A stretch of 64,000 nucleotides of DNA. Source: Cryptomeria japonica. Lineage: Eukaryota; Streptophyta; Pinopsida; Cupressales; Cupressaceae. The notes below the pieces were generated by a model. The model had not been told where the DNA came from. It searched no databases and was given only the letters and a program-made list of their open reading frames with translations. The translations under genes were made by a program, and so were the position numbers. The stretch lies in NCBI RefSeq assembly GCF_030272615.1, contig NC_081407.1:438617230-438681229 (forward strand), given 5' to 3'. Shown piece after piece: positions 22,225 through 35,158 of this stretch. Each line of letters opens with the position of its first letter. Position 1 is the stretch's first letter.

Positions 22225-23081
22225 GGCATTGATTTTATTGGAGAAATAGCTTAGAAATCGGGAAGAGGTCATAGGTGGATTATAGTGGCTACTGATTATT
22301 TCACTAAGTGGATTGAAGCTATACCCACTAGAAGAGTTACAAGTAAGGTTGTTATTGACTTCTTGATGGATAATGTCATAACCAGATTCGGTGTTCCTAT
22401 GAAACTGGTGATGGATAATGCCATGAGCTTCAGGTCAGAGGAGTTCATTGAATTTTGCACCAACCATGGAATAGTTATGTCCTACTCTTCACCATATCAT
22501 CCTCAGGGTAATGGGCAAGATGAATCCAATAATAAGAGCCTTCTGAACATTATTAAGAAATCCTTGAGGAGAACAAAAGGTCTTGGGACTAGAAGTTAAA
22601 GTTGGCCCTATGGGCAGACAGGGTTACTGTCAAGAAAGCAATTGGTGTGTCACCTTTTGAGTTGGTCTATGGCATGTAATCTAGGGTGCTAGTCAACAAT
22701 CTTCTTCCTGTTTACCAGTTCCTGCAAGCTGAGGATATGGAGTTATCTGAACCTATGGAAGATAGAATGATTCAGATGGTGGAGGTGGAAGAAATTAGAA
22801 CTTTGGCCCATAAGAAGAATTTGAAGATCCAGTTGCAATCCAAATACATGTTTGACAAAAGAACCTTGTTAAGAAAGTTTCAAATTGGCAACATGGTGCT
22901 TCAATGGAATGCAAAAGGGAAAGATAAAGGAAAACACAAAAAAATTGAGTCATTATGGATAGGCCCCTCGGTGGTTTATGATCTTAATGGAAAGGATTCA
23001 TATTTTTTTGTAGAAAATGAATGGTGAGGTATAGGAATTTCTAGTGCATGCACAATTCCTGAAACATTACTTCTCTTAAGT
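22225..23081 (+). pseudogene. Element B pol: integrase core and C-terminus
   Basis: It continues with IDFIGEIA (first catalytic Asp), a TAG, then ATDYFTKWIEAIP, LVMDNAM (second Asp) and YHPQGNGQDESNNKSL (catalytic Glu kept). A TAA near 22,600 and a TAA at 22,678-22,680 break it. The C-terminal DKRTLLRKFQIGNMVLQW block is present. A small frameshift near 23,025 leads to the normal ending HAQFLKHYFS with TAA at about 23,079-23,081. Confidence 0.88.
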
Positions 23082-23219
23082 CCATGCACAGTAGGTCTTT
23101 CTCTCTATATATTTAGGTTTGTTTTTGTTGGTTGTTTTTGGGCTTGTGTTTTGGTCTGTTCTCTAAAGTTTTTAAATTCTTGTGTTGATCTTGCAATCAA
23201 CCATCCCCAGTCAGAGTCG

Positions 23220-25024
23220 TTGTTATCACTATTTTGAAAATTGGGTATTCTTGTCCCATAATCGGCTAAAATCTGCAAAGATGTGTTTGGCATAACCTTG
23301 TTGTCTCTATGTTTTTTTGGGTCAAAGAGGATTTAAGGTTTTTAAAATGTTAACCCTTCCTATGTTTTGAAAACCCTTGCATTCTATTCTTGCATTACTT
23401 TTTCCACTTAAGTGGAAGGGTTGCTCTGTCATGAAGGTGTCCCCCCCCTTTAGGTTTTCCCTAGGCGGGTTTTAAATGATTTTTAATTTTTATGCCTTTA
23501 CTTATGTCTTATTTTAATCTTTGTTGGGTTTCTTAATAATCGTGCAAGTCAAAGTTGATCCTGCAGTGTGCATTGTTTCACTGGTCGAAGATGCCTGCAG
23601 TTTAGCGTTCGCAAAGTGGCGAAAAGGGTAAGCAGGCCCGACCAAAGGATTGTTCCTCAGGTAAAAGGAATGCCTCTTGTTTTGGATCTAATGGCTCGTG
23701 TTGCTTCGCTAGCCCAACATACATGTGATTTATCCTCTGCGAAATAGCGAAAGAGTTGGTGGGTCTCGGAGGTAAGCGGTTCCTTTGGTTAAAGGGCGAT
23801 CAATGTGAAGTTGATCCAACGGTGCGCATAGATTTGTAGCCAAAAGATGTCTGTGTTTTACCTTTCGTGAAGTAGCGAAAAGGTGGAGGGCCCAGGCAAG
23901 GTGGTCACGAAAAGGTTAGCAGGCGAGCAGTTTCCAAAGATCTAATGATTGTTGTGGCTTCGCAAAGAAGAGTTGCCTGAGGTTTAAAGTTCGCAAAGTA
24001 GCGAAAGGGTTGGTGGGCCCAAAGGATAAGCAGGTCATGGTTTTAAAGACCGATCAACTTGGAGTTGATCGGATGGCCCGCATGGATTCGCAACCCTAAA
24101 TCAAATGAAGTTTACCATTCACAAAATAGCGAAATGACATGGTAGTCACACAGTGGATGACATGGCAGGATAGGTGGGTCGCTTGGTCAAGAGAAATGAT
24201 GTCTTGTCAAATGCACGTGGCTCCAAAGAATTGTTGAGGGCTCGCTTTGATTTAACTGGCGATGGTGTTGAAATCCATGGTGAAATAGAACACGTGGCGG
24301 TCCTAGAATGGAGCCCGATGGAGTTCTTGAGCGAATAGCTGACTGACACGTAAGATTCATTCACTGGTGATGAAACAAAGAAAGTGGTTTCCAAGCCGAA
24401 GGCCCACTTTAAAGGTTTGAGTGTGTTAAATGGTGTACATCTCAAGGTGGATCCAATGATGGGCATTGTTTCATAGCCCGAAGATGTAGGGTGGTTAGCT
24501 TTCGCGAAGTAGCGAAGACTACTAGCAGTGATGGTGGTGCATGGTTAATAGAAAAGATTGGTGGTCACCGTAAGCAGTAAAGATTAAGTGAGTGGTAATT
24601 GATCGGACGACCAACATTGTTTCGCACTATCGAAGTGCACAAGGTTTACCTTTTGCGAAGTAACGAAAGGAAGGTGGGGCCTGTTACTAATACAGAAGGA
24701 CCGGAAAAAGTAAAGGCAGTGCAAGTTTCCAACGATCCAACGAACGTCGTTGCTTCGCGAAGGAAAGGTGCAAGGGTTTTAAACTCCGCGAAATGGCCAA
24801 ACAACAAAACAGGGAAATACTCAGAAAACTTGTGATTCGTTGGAGCCCATTTTTTGAATTCGATTTGCGAATTCAATTATGAGTTGATGGCCGACGCATG
24901 CAAGATTAATGTCTCAATTCAATACCAAGTTGCCTTATTAAGGTCCACATCAATTGAATATTGGCACCATTTTGATGAGTTTGTTGCAGAGGAGCTGGTG
25001 TAGAGCGAATTTCTTCAGGAGAGT
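23220..25024 (+). repeat. Left arm of a large inverted repeat (partner 46,008-47,757)
   Basis: Starts at TTGTTATCACT and ends at TTCTTCAGGAGAGT. The reverse complement of 46,008-47,757 matches it along its whole length, by eye about 85-90% identical, except for a 51-bp segment (about 24,960-25,010) missing from the partner. The arms lie about 21 kb apart. Confidence 0.85.
23590..24815 (+). repeat. Tandem array of ~128-bp units with paired hairpins, copy 1
   Basis: The core TTCGCAAAGTAGCGAAAAGG recurs near 23,605, 23,735, 23,864, 23,985, 24,115, 24,498, 24,650 and 24,785. The step is 121-130 bp except for one gap of 383 and one of 152. Between cores are GATCAA and TTGATC inverted pairs (near 24,045), so each unit can fold into two hairpins. 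Local GC is well above the flanks. The same layout is seen at 40,085-41,170 and, inverted, at 46,145-47,420. Confidence 0.82.
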
Positions 25025-25136
25025 AACAGGTTTTTATGTCTTGCTCGCTAGTTACAGTTTGAAAACCAGTACTTTCTATGTGCTTGCCTTATTAGAGTTT
25101 TGTTTGAATCTCAATTGATATAATTGCATTAACGGG

Positions 25137-28100
25137 ATGGCAACAAGAAGGGATTTCATGGGAAAGGTAAATTATCAAGATAGAAACATATGTGATGACT
25201 TCCTGGAACAATTGACCATGTCCATGAATGATGCAGCCAAAATCAAAAAATTGGTTCCTAAAGCCCCCCGTCTAAGGATTAGAGATGGTTTGTATGACAA
25301 AGGTAGATGGTTAAGGGATTCACAAATAGGGATTTCAGGGCTGGGTCTTTTTTAAGTGGGATTCGATCAGAGACATGGCAGTGCCCCAATGAATAGCATA
25401 TGGGAACTAGACGTAGGGAAGCTCATAGTCCCTGGGGTTTTTATGGATGTAGACTTACTAACCCAGATCACACACAATTATGATCCTATTGCTAGATGTG
25501 TGAGGAATGTCAATGGAGGAGCCTTGATAGAGATCAATGATGATGAATTCAGGAATGTTTTTAAGCTCATTGAGGCATCAAATTTATTAGAGCCTATTGA
25601 TTTTGAAACATTGGCCCAAGTTTATGATGTGCAGAAAGATCACCTTAGGAGTGGCCCTTTGAAGGAGTTTTTTGTTAAAATAGGAGGGTTAACTGTAGTG
25701 GGCCCTAGCACCATGGAACCCTTCTCCCCGAATTTGTTCACTTTAAGGGCCAAAGGCATGTATTGGTCACTATGTCAAATCCTTGGGGAATATGCTGAAA
25801 CAACCATGCCAACCCATTATACGCTAATGATGGCACAGATTCTGAACCCCTCTCTAGCAGTAACATTTGATTATGCACCTTACCTCATGGATGCAATTCA
25901 TGCAGGGCTGGTAGGGATAAAAAATGGTAAGGTGGATAGACCTTTTGGATGGTATTCTCTTCTAATGCACATATTTTTGTTCAAAGGAGCTGATTATTTT
26001 GCTAAGGAAATGGATTTGGTCAAAGAAAAGGAAGGTGAAGAGTGTTAGCATTTTTGACGATTATGTTGTAATTGGCATTGATGGTCACACACTTGCTATG
26101 AGATCACTTTTTGAATGTATGAATTATATTCAACCGGTAATTGTTCCAAATCGGTATCATGTGTTAGTCTTTAGACTCTAGGTGTTTTGTAGAAAGTGTG
26201 TATCGATCTCAAGTGGTATGAAGACCCCAAGCGGTTCGAGGATCTCAAGCAACACAAAGGATCAAAGCGGCAAAACACATATTTCCCAGTCTTCATTTTT
26301 GACAAACCGGCAACCGGTATTTTGCATAAACCGATATTTTGTATGAACTGGTAATACTCTGTGATGAGTTACCAACTGACATTTTGCGATGAGTTACCAT
26401 CCACTGATTGTTTTGTGGTGCCGACACTCTGGCGGTGCTTTTTGTGTCGTGTTACCAAATATGTCTAGATGCACTGAACCTAGAAAATTGTATTGTAAAC
26501 CTATTGGACCGACATGAAATCAGATTCCTTTATAAGGACATCATGTCTAGGGTTTTAGGTGGTAGTAAGGGTTTTTGAAAGTGGTTGATGAGTTTTTGTA
26601 AGTGTGATCAGAGAAGAGAAGTTTAGGTCTGTGAGAGAAGGCAGAGTGTGAATGTGTTGAAGACTGAAGTAATGCTAGAATGCATTAAGAACGAGCTATC
26701 AAGGATCTAACCAAGCAATCTGTGCAATTTCCTAGATCACTCACTTGTTGATTACTCACATCTTTGACAAGTTAGAAACCCTTAACCGGGTAGGCCCAAG
26801 AAAGCCTTTGTAAATCCTCTAACAAGGTGGTTCACATTTGTGGATCTAAGATCCTCTAGCAAGGTAGTCTTTAATCAGACTTATCTCCTAACAGAGATTG
26901 AGATTCCTAATAGGATCTGTTCTGGTAAAGAACATTGTATGACCTTAACTGGTCTGACCTTAACCGGTTTGGTTTCTATTCTGCAGATAGTTACTTGTGA
27001 GTTTCATCTCACCGTGGTTTTTTTTCCCATTTGGGTTTCCACATCAAATATCTTGTGTTATGGTGTTACTTCTCCTGTGGGTGAATGCCTTATTTTCTAT
27101 TTGGTTTGCATGTGTGTCAACCGGTTTGTTTGTTAAACTGGTTTACCGGTTTAATGCTAGAATATTAAAGTGTTTAAGTTTAGTATTTTTCTGTATACTA
27201 ATTCAACCCCCCCCCCTCTTAGTATTCATCAAGGAGATGCTTGTGCAACTGTGGATTACAATTTTGTCTTGGGATAGAGAGGATGCCAGTTACTTGAAGT
27301 TTGATAGATGCTTTGCATCTAGGCTTAGGATTCTTTTATGCCCATAGAACCCTAGGATCCCAAAGGCTCTTTTGGAGTTCCTCAGACCTAAGGAGTTTGC
27401 TAAAGGTATTAAAATTGTTCATAATTGGGGTGATATGTATTTGTACCCCGTTTCTATAGTTTTTAGAGTTTATGGTTTCGGAGGCACTCCATATTTATTG
27501 CCTTATCAAGTCCCATTGAAGATAGGAATTGCAGAGGTCTTAAGGCAAATTGGAGGTGTGCAAGAGGCAGAGCTGAAAAATAGGGGTAAAGGGACTTTTT
27601 CCCCAACTTTTACCATGGCCCATCAATTCATGATCACCAAAGGTGGTTGGAAATTATTTGATGACTGTTTTCAACCATATAGGTTGTCTACTACAGTAAC
27701 CAGGTTTGTTGACCCTGGGGATTTTTTCAGTGGCATGTTCAAGAGAAGAGCAGTATGCAAAGGTAGGCCACACCAATTTCATTTCCCTGAGGACATAATT
27801 AGAAATGAATTCAGTTTGGATGAGCAAGAATTGAGGAAAGAAAAGTGGGTGGCATACAAAAAGGGTCTGGATTTCATTCATCAATTTGATAGCAGTTATG
27901 ACCCTCTGTCTAGCTTTAATCCCTTTGAGGAAAAGATAAAATTCTTAATTCTTTACTTTGAAGATTTAATGCAAACTCTGAAAGAAAAGAGGGAGGCTAT
28001 AATAAGAGATAACCCTAACAAGGCTAAGTTAGTTCTAGCTAAGCTTGCCTTTGCTAACACCATCCCTCCCGGTGATTATGTGATGCATAAAAAGTCAAAA

Positions 28101-29862
28101 TATAGTGTATTGATGCCAGTAACAGGTGAGCCCTCCACTTTAAGAAGGAAGAGAACAATTGAAGATGTCATTGACATCCAAGAATCCCCTAAAAGGCAAA
28201 GGGTGGGGAATGAAGTGCAAGCAGGTGAACTTTTGTAATCTCCATCTCAATCCCCTATCCATATAGGAGATGAACAGGCAGTAGTAGAACAATTGTTGCA
28301 GTTAGGAAGCCTCGGAGAGATTACTTACACCTATGAAGAGACACGAGAGGGAATGCTAGAAGAGCCACCTAGTGCCGAGATGAACTTAACTAAATATGAG
28401 TTCAAAGGTAAAGAGTTAGACCTAGTTGTCAAGCAAGCTAGTGTGAAAAGAGAATGAGTGAGCAGCCTCACAAAGATACAACCTTAGTGGAGGAAGAAGT
28501 TAAACAAGAATGGCTGAATTCAAAGCCATCACTCCTGAAGGTGGAAGGGAAATGGTGTCAAAGGCTGGTGTTTTAATCCTCCCTGAATGGGATATAGCAG
28601 ATGCATTGGTACTTGAAGCAATCAGAAAAGAAACCAAGCCTATGGAGGGAGTGACATTCAGCAAAGATAATGTTGCTTTGGTCATGTGGTCCCTAAAGAG
28701 GGATGAAAGTAGAAGGAAGGATACCTCAGGATCTAGTTTTCTAAGAGGTATGATAGTAAAAAGAGTCCAGGATATAGGGGAGGTAGAAGTTGTCAGCACA
28801 GTTTTAGAAACTGCAAAGTTCAGTGTGGCAGTGGCAGAGAAAGAAGCAAAGGAGAGAGACGATCTCCAAGTGAAGTTGGAAACAATTCTAAAGGCTTATA
28901 ATGAAGCCAAAAGGGAGGCAGCCAATAGGGATACTACTATTGCTAGACTACAGAGTCAATTGGCAGGACAACACCAAGGAGGTGAGTCCTCTACCCTGAT
29001 GATTGCATCTTCTCTAGCAAGACCTCCACCTACCATTCCTATCATAGAATTTCCCCCTTCTCCTATGCCTTCTGGTTTTCAACCAGCTGAGACCATTCAA
29101 TGTGAGTTGGAAAAGTTGAAACAGGCTCAAGCCCTATTTGCAAGTAAATATGAAGAGAAGGTAAAGGCCACCATTTTGAGTTTTGCTGATATAGTAGAGG
29201 CTCCCACTGTGCACACTAATATGAAAAGAATTTTGGACACTCTATGTGAGTTGAATGAGGACAAGGCTATTTTAGAGCCTATTTTGATTAAGTGGATGCC
29301 AAGAGAAGTGGATTTAGAACTTATGTGTGCATCCTATGATGAAGCAAGATCTGATGTTATTAATAAATCCACATTCGAGTTAGCAAAAGGTCTAACGAAG
29401 TTTGCAGAAGGAAGAACCAATGTGGAGAGGAAAGCTAACTTGTACAGGAAAGAATATATAGAGCATAAATTTGAATTGTTTCCTGGGGGTTTTGTTAACC
29501 AAAATTAGTTGAAGGACAAATAGGTATGGCTTGATGAGTTGGGAGCTAATTTGTCTTTAAGGGTGAATGAAATCATCAACAAAGATGACACATCTATGTT
29601 TGTTAAAACAATTGAAGAGATAGAAAAGATAAAGTCACACTACGGCCTTTTGGAATCAGAGGTGAGGAAAGTAAGAAACTCTTAGAAAAGGTTACTTAAG
29701 TTGAAGGAGAAAATTGTTGGCTACTCATGGCCTGCTGATGATGTGTTCCAAGAGTGGACCAAGAAATATGCGGTGCAAGAAGAAGGAATCCGAGAATGGT
29801 TAGAAGATGCTACAGAGGAGCAACAAACCAAAAAGGCAGTTGAGACCGAAGAGGACTTGTAA
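25137..29862 (+). pseudogene. Unrecognised large ORF (eORF), copy 1
   Basis: The start ATG (MATRRDF) matches copy 2 at 41,479. Without the solo LTR at 26,043-27,231 it spans about 1,180 codons. The first ~560 residues look globular (PRLRIRDGLYDKG, then IEINDDEFRNVF, then PFGWYSLLMHIF). A basic segment SPKRQRVG follows near 28,195. Then come a block ITPEGGREMVSKAGVLILPEWD, a coiled coil (28,830-28,960), a Pro-rich stretch and a helical C-terminus ending near WPADDVFQEWTKKYAV. Stops lie at 25,353-25,355, 27,345-27,347, 28,236-28,238, 28,456, 29,506-29,508, 29,521 and 29,683. About 110 bp present in copy 2 are missing near 28,440 and the frame shifts there. No family recognised and no function claimed. 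Confidence 0.75.
26043..27231 (+). mobile_element. Solo LTR, 1,189 bp, inserted in eORF copy 1
   Basis: Starts TGTTAGCATT and ends TTCATCA. It is flanked by AAGAG (26,038-26,042) and AGGAG (27,232-27,236), a five-base duplication with one change. The eORF frame matches copy 2 on both sides. It carries the repeats around CTTAACCGG, the ACCGTGGTTTTT motif and a C-run also seen in 1-619, so both belong to one LTR family. Confidence 0.85.
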
Positions 29863-30778
29863 CTATTTCTTTGGAAGGAGTTACGGTTGTAACTAAGCAT
29901 TCCTAGGAATGTCTGAAGCTTGTATGCATCCATAATGTTATAAATGGATACCAGGACTAATGAAAAAGAGATCACAAGAAATTTTGTAAAGAAACTCTGC
30001 AAAAATATATCTGGGTTTTTCTAGCTATCACAGAGAATACTTTGAATCATGTAAGATTATTTTTCAAAATGAATATAAAGATACAAATCAACACTTTTCA
30101 GGCCTAAATCTGTGTTGTCTTCTGGTGTGCACTCGGTAATTTGTTGGTTTCATTTGAATAGTCTAGGGTTATTTTTTTGAACATGGATTGTAAGGCAATC
30201 ATATGGATATGTTTCTAGCTTTTCTCTTCAAGGGAGAGAAATTAAATATGCGTGAAATATCTCTATCAGTAAATCAATTGTTTGCTCATCTTGAATTTGA
30301 TGAACGGTTCTAGTTTTAAGAGGATAAAACTTATGTATATGTTAGCCATGTATGGGGTTAGCTAAGGCTAAGGTGGTGAAATGTATGGGATTGTTCAGTT
30401 TTGGAATTCTAATTTGATTTGGGTGACTCTGTAGCCTGAATAAGGCACTGATATCCAATTGTGGGATTCTTTCTATCTTTCTTGAAGATCAATACTGAAA
30501 ATGAACACAAGTTTTTCTTTTAATGTTTTAGTTTCATTGAGGTGATGAAATCCATGGGTTTTTAACACTGGTTTACTATGGATCTCAATCTTATAGTGTG
30601 AAAATATTCATAGAAGGTATACCCACCTGAACTTTGGATAAGTTCAAAGTGTAGAAGGTTTTGAAACTTTGTTATATGTTATTTTTGAATTCTATTTCCC
30701 CAATCTCTTCATATGCAAACAGGGTTACTTAATTTCTTATAGGAAGGGTAGAAGGGAAATCAAAATTTGAGAACAACA
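29863..30778 (+). repeat. Terminal segment after eORF copy 1: candidate 3' LTR
   Basis: Similar to 45,057-46,007 from GTCTGAAGCTTGTATGC through GAGAACAACA. Similarity stops at exactly the same base in both copies, directly after ...AACAACA, the CA end expected for an LTR. A TATAAAT box lies near the start (29,939-29,945), which would leave an unusually short U3. The 5' boundary is not resolved. It could be a 3' untranslated region instead. Confidence 0.45.
29939..29945 (+). promoter_or_regulatory. TATA box candidate in the terminal segment (copy 1)
   Basis: TATAAAT followed by GGATACCAGGACTAAT is kept in both terminal segments (the other is at 45,175-45,181), while the bases just upstream differ. 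Confidence 0.4.
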
Positions 30779-33360
30779 CATACTATAGCCTTTTCCTAAT
30801 CAAATGTCAAATTTTATGGCTTTTTATATGCTCATGTTTTATCTGATGTTTTCTCTACTGTGTTTTATGTTAACTTTATAACTTAAACTATATTTGATAA
30901 CTTGAAGCATTTTTCATTTAGTATTAAAGTGTGGCCATGTGATGTTGATGTAGTTGTAATTGTGTTCCTTATGTATATAATCATACAGATGTGCATTAAT
31001 GATTAAAAAATATCATTTTAATTCCCTTTACATCTAACCATTGTTTGCCTAGGCCTACCAAATCCCCAACAATCTTTTCTTGCTTTTTTAAAAAAAATAT
31101 CCCTTTGCATGATTATTTTTTTAAAATTAGGTTCCCTTTTTTATTTTCAAGCATGGGACTAATTTTTGGCATTTGATCTTCCATATTCTCAAGCTATCTC
31201 ATAACTTTATAGCATTCTAGCATCCTACAACAATATTTTGGTTCTTTTTGTATTCGCTGGCCATGTTGTGAATCTTTTTAAATGTCATTGAATCCACATT
31301 ATTGGTGAAATTTTATTTTCCTTTTCCTCTTTATTTATCATTTTGTATTATATTTTCTCTTTGGAATCACTATATTCTACATCTTTGAACTCTCTCTCAT
31401 ACACATAAGGACAATAGTAGATACATGTATTAGTGTCCTTTTTATCATCTACATTATCTCTCTTAATTATAGATGCACATAGGATAAGAGAACACAAATA
31501 TAATCTATATATTTTTATTGAGTTTCCATTAAAGTTGAAAGACCAAAATAGGACCTTGACCATTTTTGCAAGCTCCCCAATAGTCACCCCCTTTCTCTCT
31601 ATTTCAAACATGGGTGATATTGAGAGCTTCTTCTCTACATTCAACTCTTCATTTAGTGGTTTGGTATTTCTTTTCCTCTCTTGTGTGTTTGTGTTTTTTT
31701 TTAATATAGATGTTGTTTGGGTTAGATTACATTATTCAAATTGTTTCAAGTTTACTCTCCCATTATTTTACTATATAGTTATTTTTGTTGGGATGCATTT
31801 ATTTTATTTGTAGACATTTGACTTCTATACACTTAATACTTTCCAATACACCTTGGATGATACTACAACCATGTGAAACCTAGCATGATCATGATAAATT
31901 ATAATTTTATGATTTCATTTGGATCCACATTTTGTATCTTTTTAATTAAAAAAACCCTAATTATGGCCTGATATGTACTTTTTAGCCTTTGTACCATGTT
32001 ATTTCTCTCTATTGTTCATTTGTTTCTAAAATAAAACTTAGTATTATCAATTAGAGAATAAATTTAGTCTACATGGGGGAAATATACTTAATTAAGATCA
32101 AAGGTTACATTTATTTATCAATGTATAAGATAACATCTTTATGTTAATATTCATATATAGGAATATAGGTAAATTGAAACTTACAAAAAAAAATTAAGTT
32201 CGTAGTGTCCACCAATTCCACCATATCCTCTTCTTGTAGAAGGAAATCATAAAACAATAATTGCATCTCAATTATTTCATTTCCATTAGCATTATATTCT
32301 TTCTGCATTTTTTATGCAATGTTCTTATTTGTATTCCCATCCTACACCACAAAAATATCCCTTTCTTTATTTAGATCTTATTGAAGTCATATGTATATTC
32401 TATAAGTATAGTTTATGAAAGGATGAGAAATCAAGAAGATTTTTTTCTTCTTATTTATTTTTCCAATAATATTGTTCCACCTTGGATTGAAGGATTTGAA
32501 ATTCCATAATAATAGGACCAAAGTCAACTTCCTTACCACTTTTTCACACCCCATTGTTGTTTTACCTTAAGTTTTATAAAGAGACAATTTTAATATAGCA
32601 TACCTACTAACAAGTGTGTTAACACCTTTTATCCAACTTAAGGCATATGGCTTGGGGTGTTGATAAGTTATAAGGCCAATGTTGTCAACCAAATCTTGGG
32701 AAATCAAGTTAGCTTGAGAACAAATATCAAAGGTACATCAACATTAGCATGCTTAACATGAACCTTGTTAAACAATACCTCTTTATCCAACAAACAACTT
32801 TCTTAGTAGTCAAAGTAATCCTAGAATTCACCTTAGAAGTGTAATCAATTAATTTAAATACTTTATAATTTTTAATTGAGAAAATATATATTTCATATGA
32901 ATTTTTTACCTTATTTATGAGAGTTATTTTTAAAATATAATCTCTAGCATGAGTATTTTTCTTAAGCCATAATGTACAAATTTATTCATAGCATTTGTGA
33001 AATTTATCTTTTAAGTCTTACCTTTTTCTCCACTTATCCTAATAGAAGATGGATGACTTCTAATTCAAGATGATGGTTATGAAAAATTGCCTTATCTACA
33101 TCCACTAGTTTGGAAAGCAATTCATGCCTACAAACATGCATATGAAAGATTGTAATATACTTCATCAAGACATCATCTTACACAACAACTCTTGTATGAA
33201 ATTTACTAGTATACTCTGGCACACTTTGTCACTCTTTCTATTTTAAAATTTATCATTCCATACATTTTTTCTCTTAATGATAGATAATATAAAATTATTT
33301 CTTAATTTGTTTCTTAAATTTATCCCATGAACTAGTATGAGTTTATTTCTTAATTCCATA
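30779..33360. other. AT-rich sequence without a supported gene
   Basis: No open frame here shows domain-like sequence. The part next to 33,360 is probably more of the decayed minus-strand element seen at 33,361-33,560, but I cannot read protein motifs in it. Confidence 0.5.
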
Positions 33361-33560
33361 TATTACAAGATACCCTTAAAACAAGTTAAAGTATATTTTG
33401 ATAAACTTAACCTAGAGAGGTAAATATTTGGGTTCAAAGTAAGATAATGTATGCTAAAATATACCTCCTATTGTACCAACCAATAGTCAAGCTTCTCAAC
33501 ATCCACATATTCTTTGAATGATGAAATATCCATCCTTAACTTCCACTTTGAATAGAGGCT
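33361..33560 (-). pseudogene. Fragment of a Ty3/gypsy gag
   Basis: The minus strand reads KWKLRMDISSFKEY then VDVEKLDYWLVQ, a TAG, EVYFSIHYLTL, SRLSLSKYTLTCF. This is the start of a Retrotrans_gag domain of the kind that reads DAEKLDNWL..LEVYF in related proteins. It is short, broken by stops and has no partner domains nearby. Confidence 0.6.
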
Positions 33561-33716
33561 CATTTGGAAGACTCTTCTAAACCTTTCAAGACTCCTCATT
33601 AAAGTAGGCCTTACCTTTATCCATTCTCTCCATGATCGATTCCATTAGGATTATCATGGTATCCATTAATTCAAAAAGGATTACAATGTCAACTTATATC
33701 TTGAGGAACATTTATT

Positions 33717-34395
33717 TAGGGTAAATGCAAGAAGGTAGGTTCAATTTTTGGACAAAAAGTGGAGGTTTTTTCTTCTTAAAAAATCGAAGTGTGTCATACT
33801 TGGAGAAAATTTTTGAAGCACTTACATGTAGAATCTTAAGAAAGTCTAGCAATATGAAATGTATCGATTTGAGTCTAATTTTCAAATATATAATTTATTC
33901 TAATATCAATTTTATATAGTATGTAAAAATACCTTTTTTTAGTCACTTTTTAAGAGCCATAACATGAACATGTATGGAAAACATAATTTGACCTAAATAA
34001 AAGTATTTAAATCTAAATCCTTTTGGGAAAGATGTGTATTATTGGGAATTTTAAAAAGGATATTTTTTTATAATTTGTTTCCAAATTTTTATTTTTTTAA
34101 ACAATTTCTTATTGACCTTAATTGTTATTTTTGAAAACCCCTCATGTACAACAAATATAATTTGAGCTAAAACAATTTATTGATTTTTTTCATTTCATTG
34201 TGTAAAGAATGATGTCTAGATTGATGACATATAATTTTTTTTTTTAAAATTAAAAAATACTAATACTTGACATTTCAAGTTTATGTTCTAATTTCCTCAT
34301 AAATTAATTAATAAATAGAAAACAAGTCCAATATTTTAAAACTAGACATCATCATCTATAATAAGTTTCAATTTCATTAAAAAAAACTAAAAAAA
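33717..34395 (+). repeat. Diverged ~700-bp direct repeat, left copy
   Basis: Shares an ordered set of blocks with 39,201-39,920: GCAAGAAG, AAAAAGTGGA, TTTGAAGCACTTA, ATAATTTGACCTAAAT and CTAAATCCTTTTGGGAAA. Identity looks like about 70%. The two copies flank the LINE. It is not clear whether they are ends of one element or two members of a dispersed family. Confidence 0.6.
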
Positions 34396-34429
34396 AGGTC
34401 ATCAGCCATATTACTAAAGCTAGTTTTTT

Positions 34430-35158
34430 CTCTTGTTACATCCAAGGCCGAGGCTTGGATTTCTAAATCAATTGGAAGCAGCATAGGGAAAACTGTGGAT
34501 GTTGATTTGGGTGGCGATGACATGATTCTATTTGTTATAATTCAATTACTCTCAATAAAGGACATCCCATAAAATAAATTTAAAAACTACAGTTGGAGTT
34601 TGGACCTAATCGTTTGAAATTGAGGAAGAGAAATTGTCTCGCTTGAGATGCAAGAAAAGAAATCATAATGAAAAAGACTGCAGAGTCCCATCCAATACAT
34701 TTACAAAACCAAAACAAGGAAACCATCAACAAAATAAATCCCATGAGACGGAAGAGAAAGGAGTGGAAACAAAACCCATCCATAGCAAAGAAGCGACATG
34801 ATCAATAGCAAATACTTCAAATCCAGAATTATCGACTGAGGGTGATAGCACAAACAAAGGTGAAGAGTTGATGGAGGAGGGAGAAATGGCATTAGTAGAA
34901 TACATGGGTGTAAAAGGTCTTATAAACGAACCTTTGGATATGGAGATGCAAAGAATAAATGAGGAGGAATTAGACATAACAAAAAGAAGAAGAATCAGCA
35001 AAACTGTTTCTCAAAAGGTGGATCCTACCAAGCAAAGAACGAAAAGAAAGACTAACAATAAAAAGAGGGTCAAGGTTGGATTACTACCAGATCATTCCTC
35101 CATTAAAAAATACTTGTTGAGATCTAGGGGAGGCAAATCCTCCTTTGGGGATAAATGA
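34430..35158 (+). pseudogene. LINE ORF1, C-terminal part
   Basis: ORF1 proteins bind LINE RNA. A frame broken by shifts reads LSRLRCKKRNHNEKDCRV near 34,640, a worn CCHC zinc knuckle. An acidic then Lys/Arg-rich tail follows (QRTKRKTNNKKRVKVG). The last 97 codons (34,868-35,158) are open. The TGA stop overlaps the ATG of the endonuclease frame as ATGA at 35,155-35,158. Confidence 0.65.

Larger units (their letters stand above)
620..30778 (+). mobile_element. Element B: old Ty3/gypsy element, heavily interrupted
   Basis: Parts in order are protease C-terminus and aRH (620-1,317), the end of aRH (17,581 on), RT, RNase H, integrase (to about 23,081), and then, by inference, the tandem array, eORF copy 1 and a CA-ended terminal segment. 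It is split by element A (1,318-17,580), a solo LTR (19,919-22,224) and another solo LTR (26,043-27,231). Its 5' LTR and gag lie left of the window. Placing the array and eORF in the same element rests on position after integrase and on the known habit of Tat-type elements to carry tandem repeats and extra ORFs between pol and the 3' LTR. The part up to 23,081 is certain; the rest is tentative. Confidence 0.6.

Noticed and set aside
31433-31813. 126-codon hydrophobic ORF
   Set aside because: Composition follows T-rich sequence; no motif, no homologous copy in the window.
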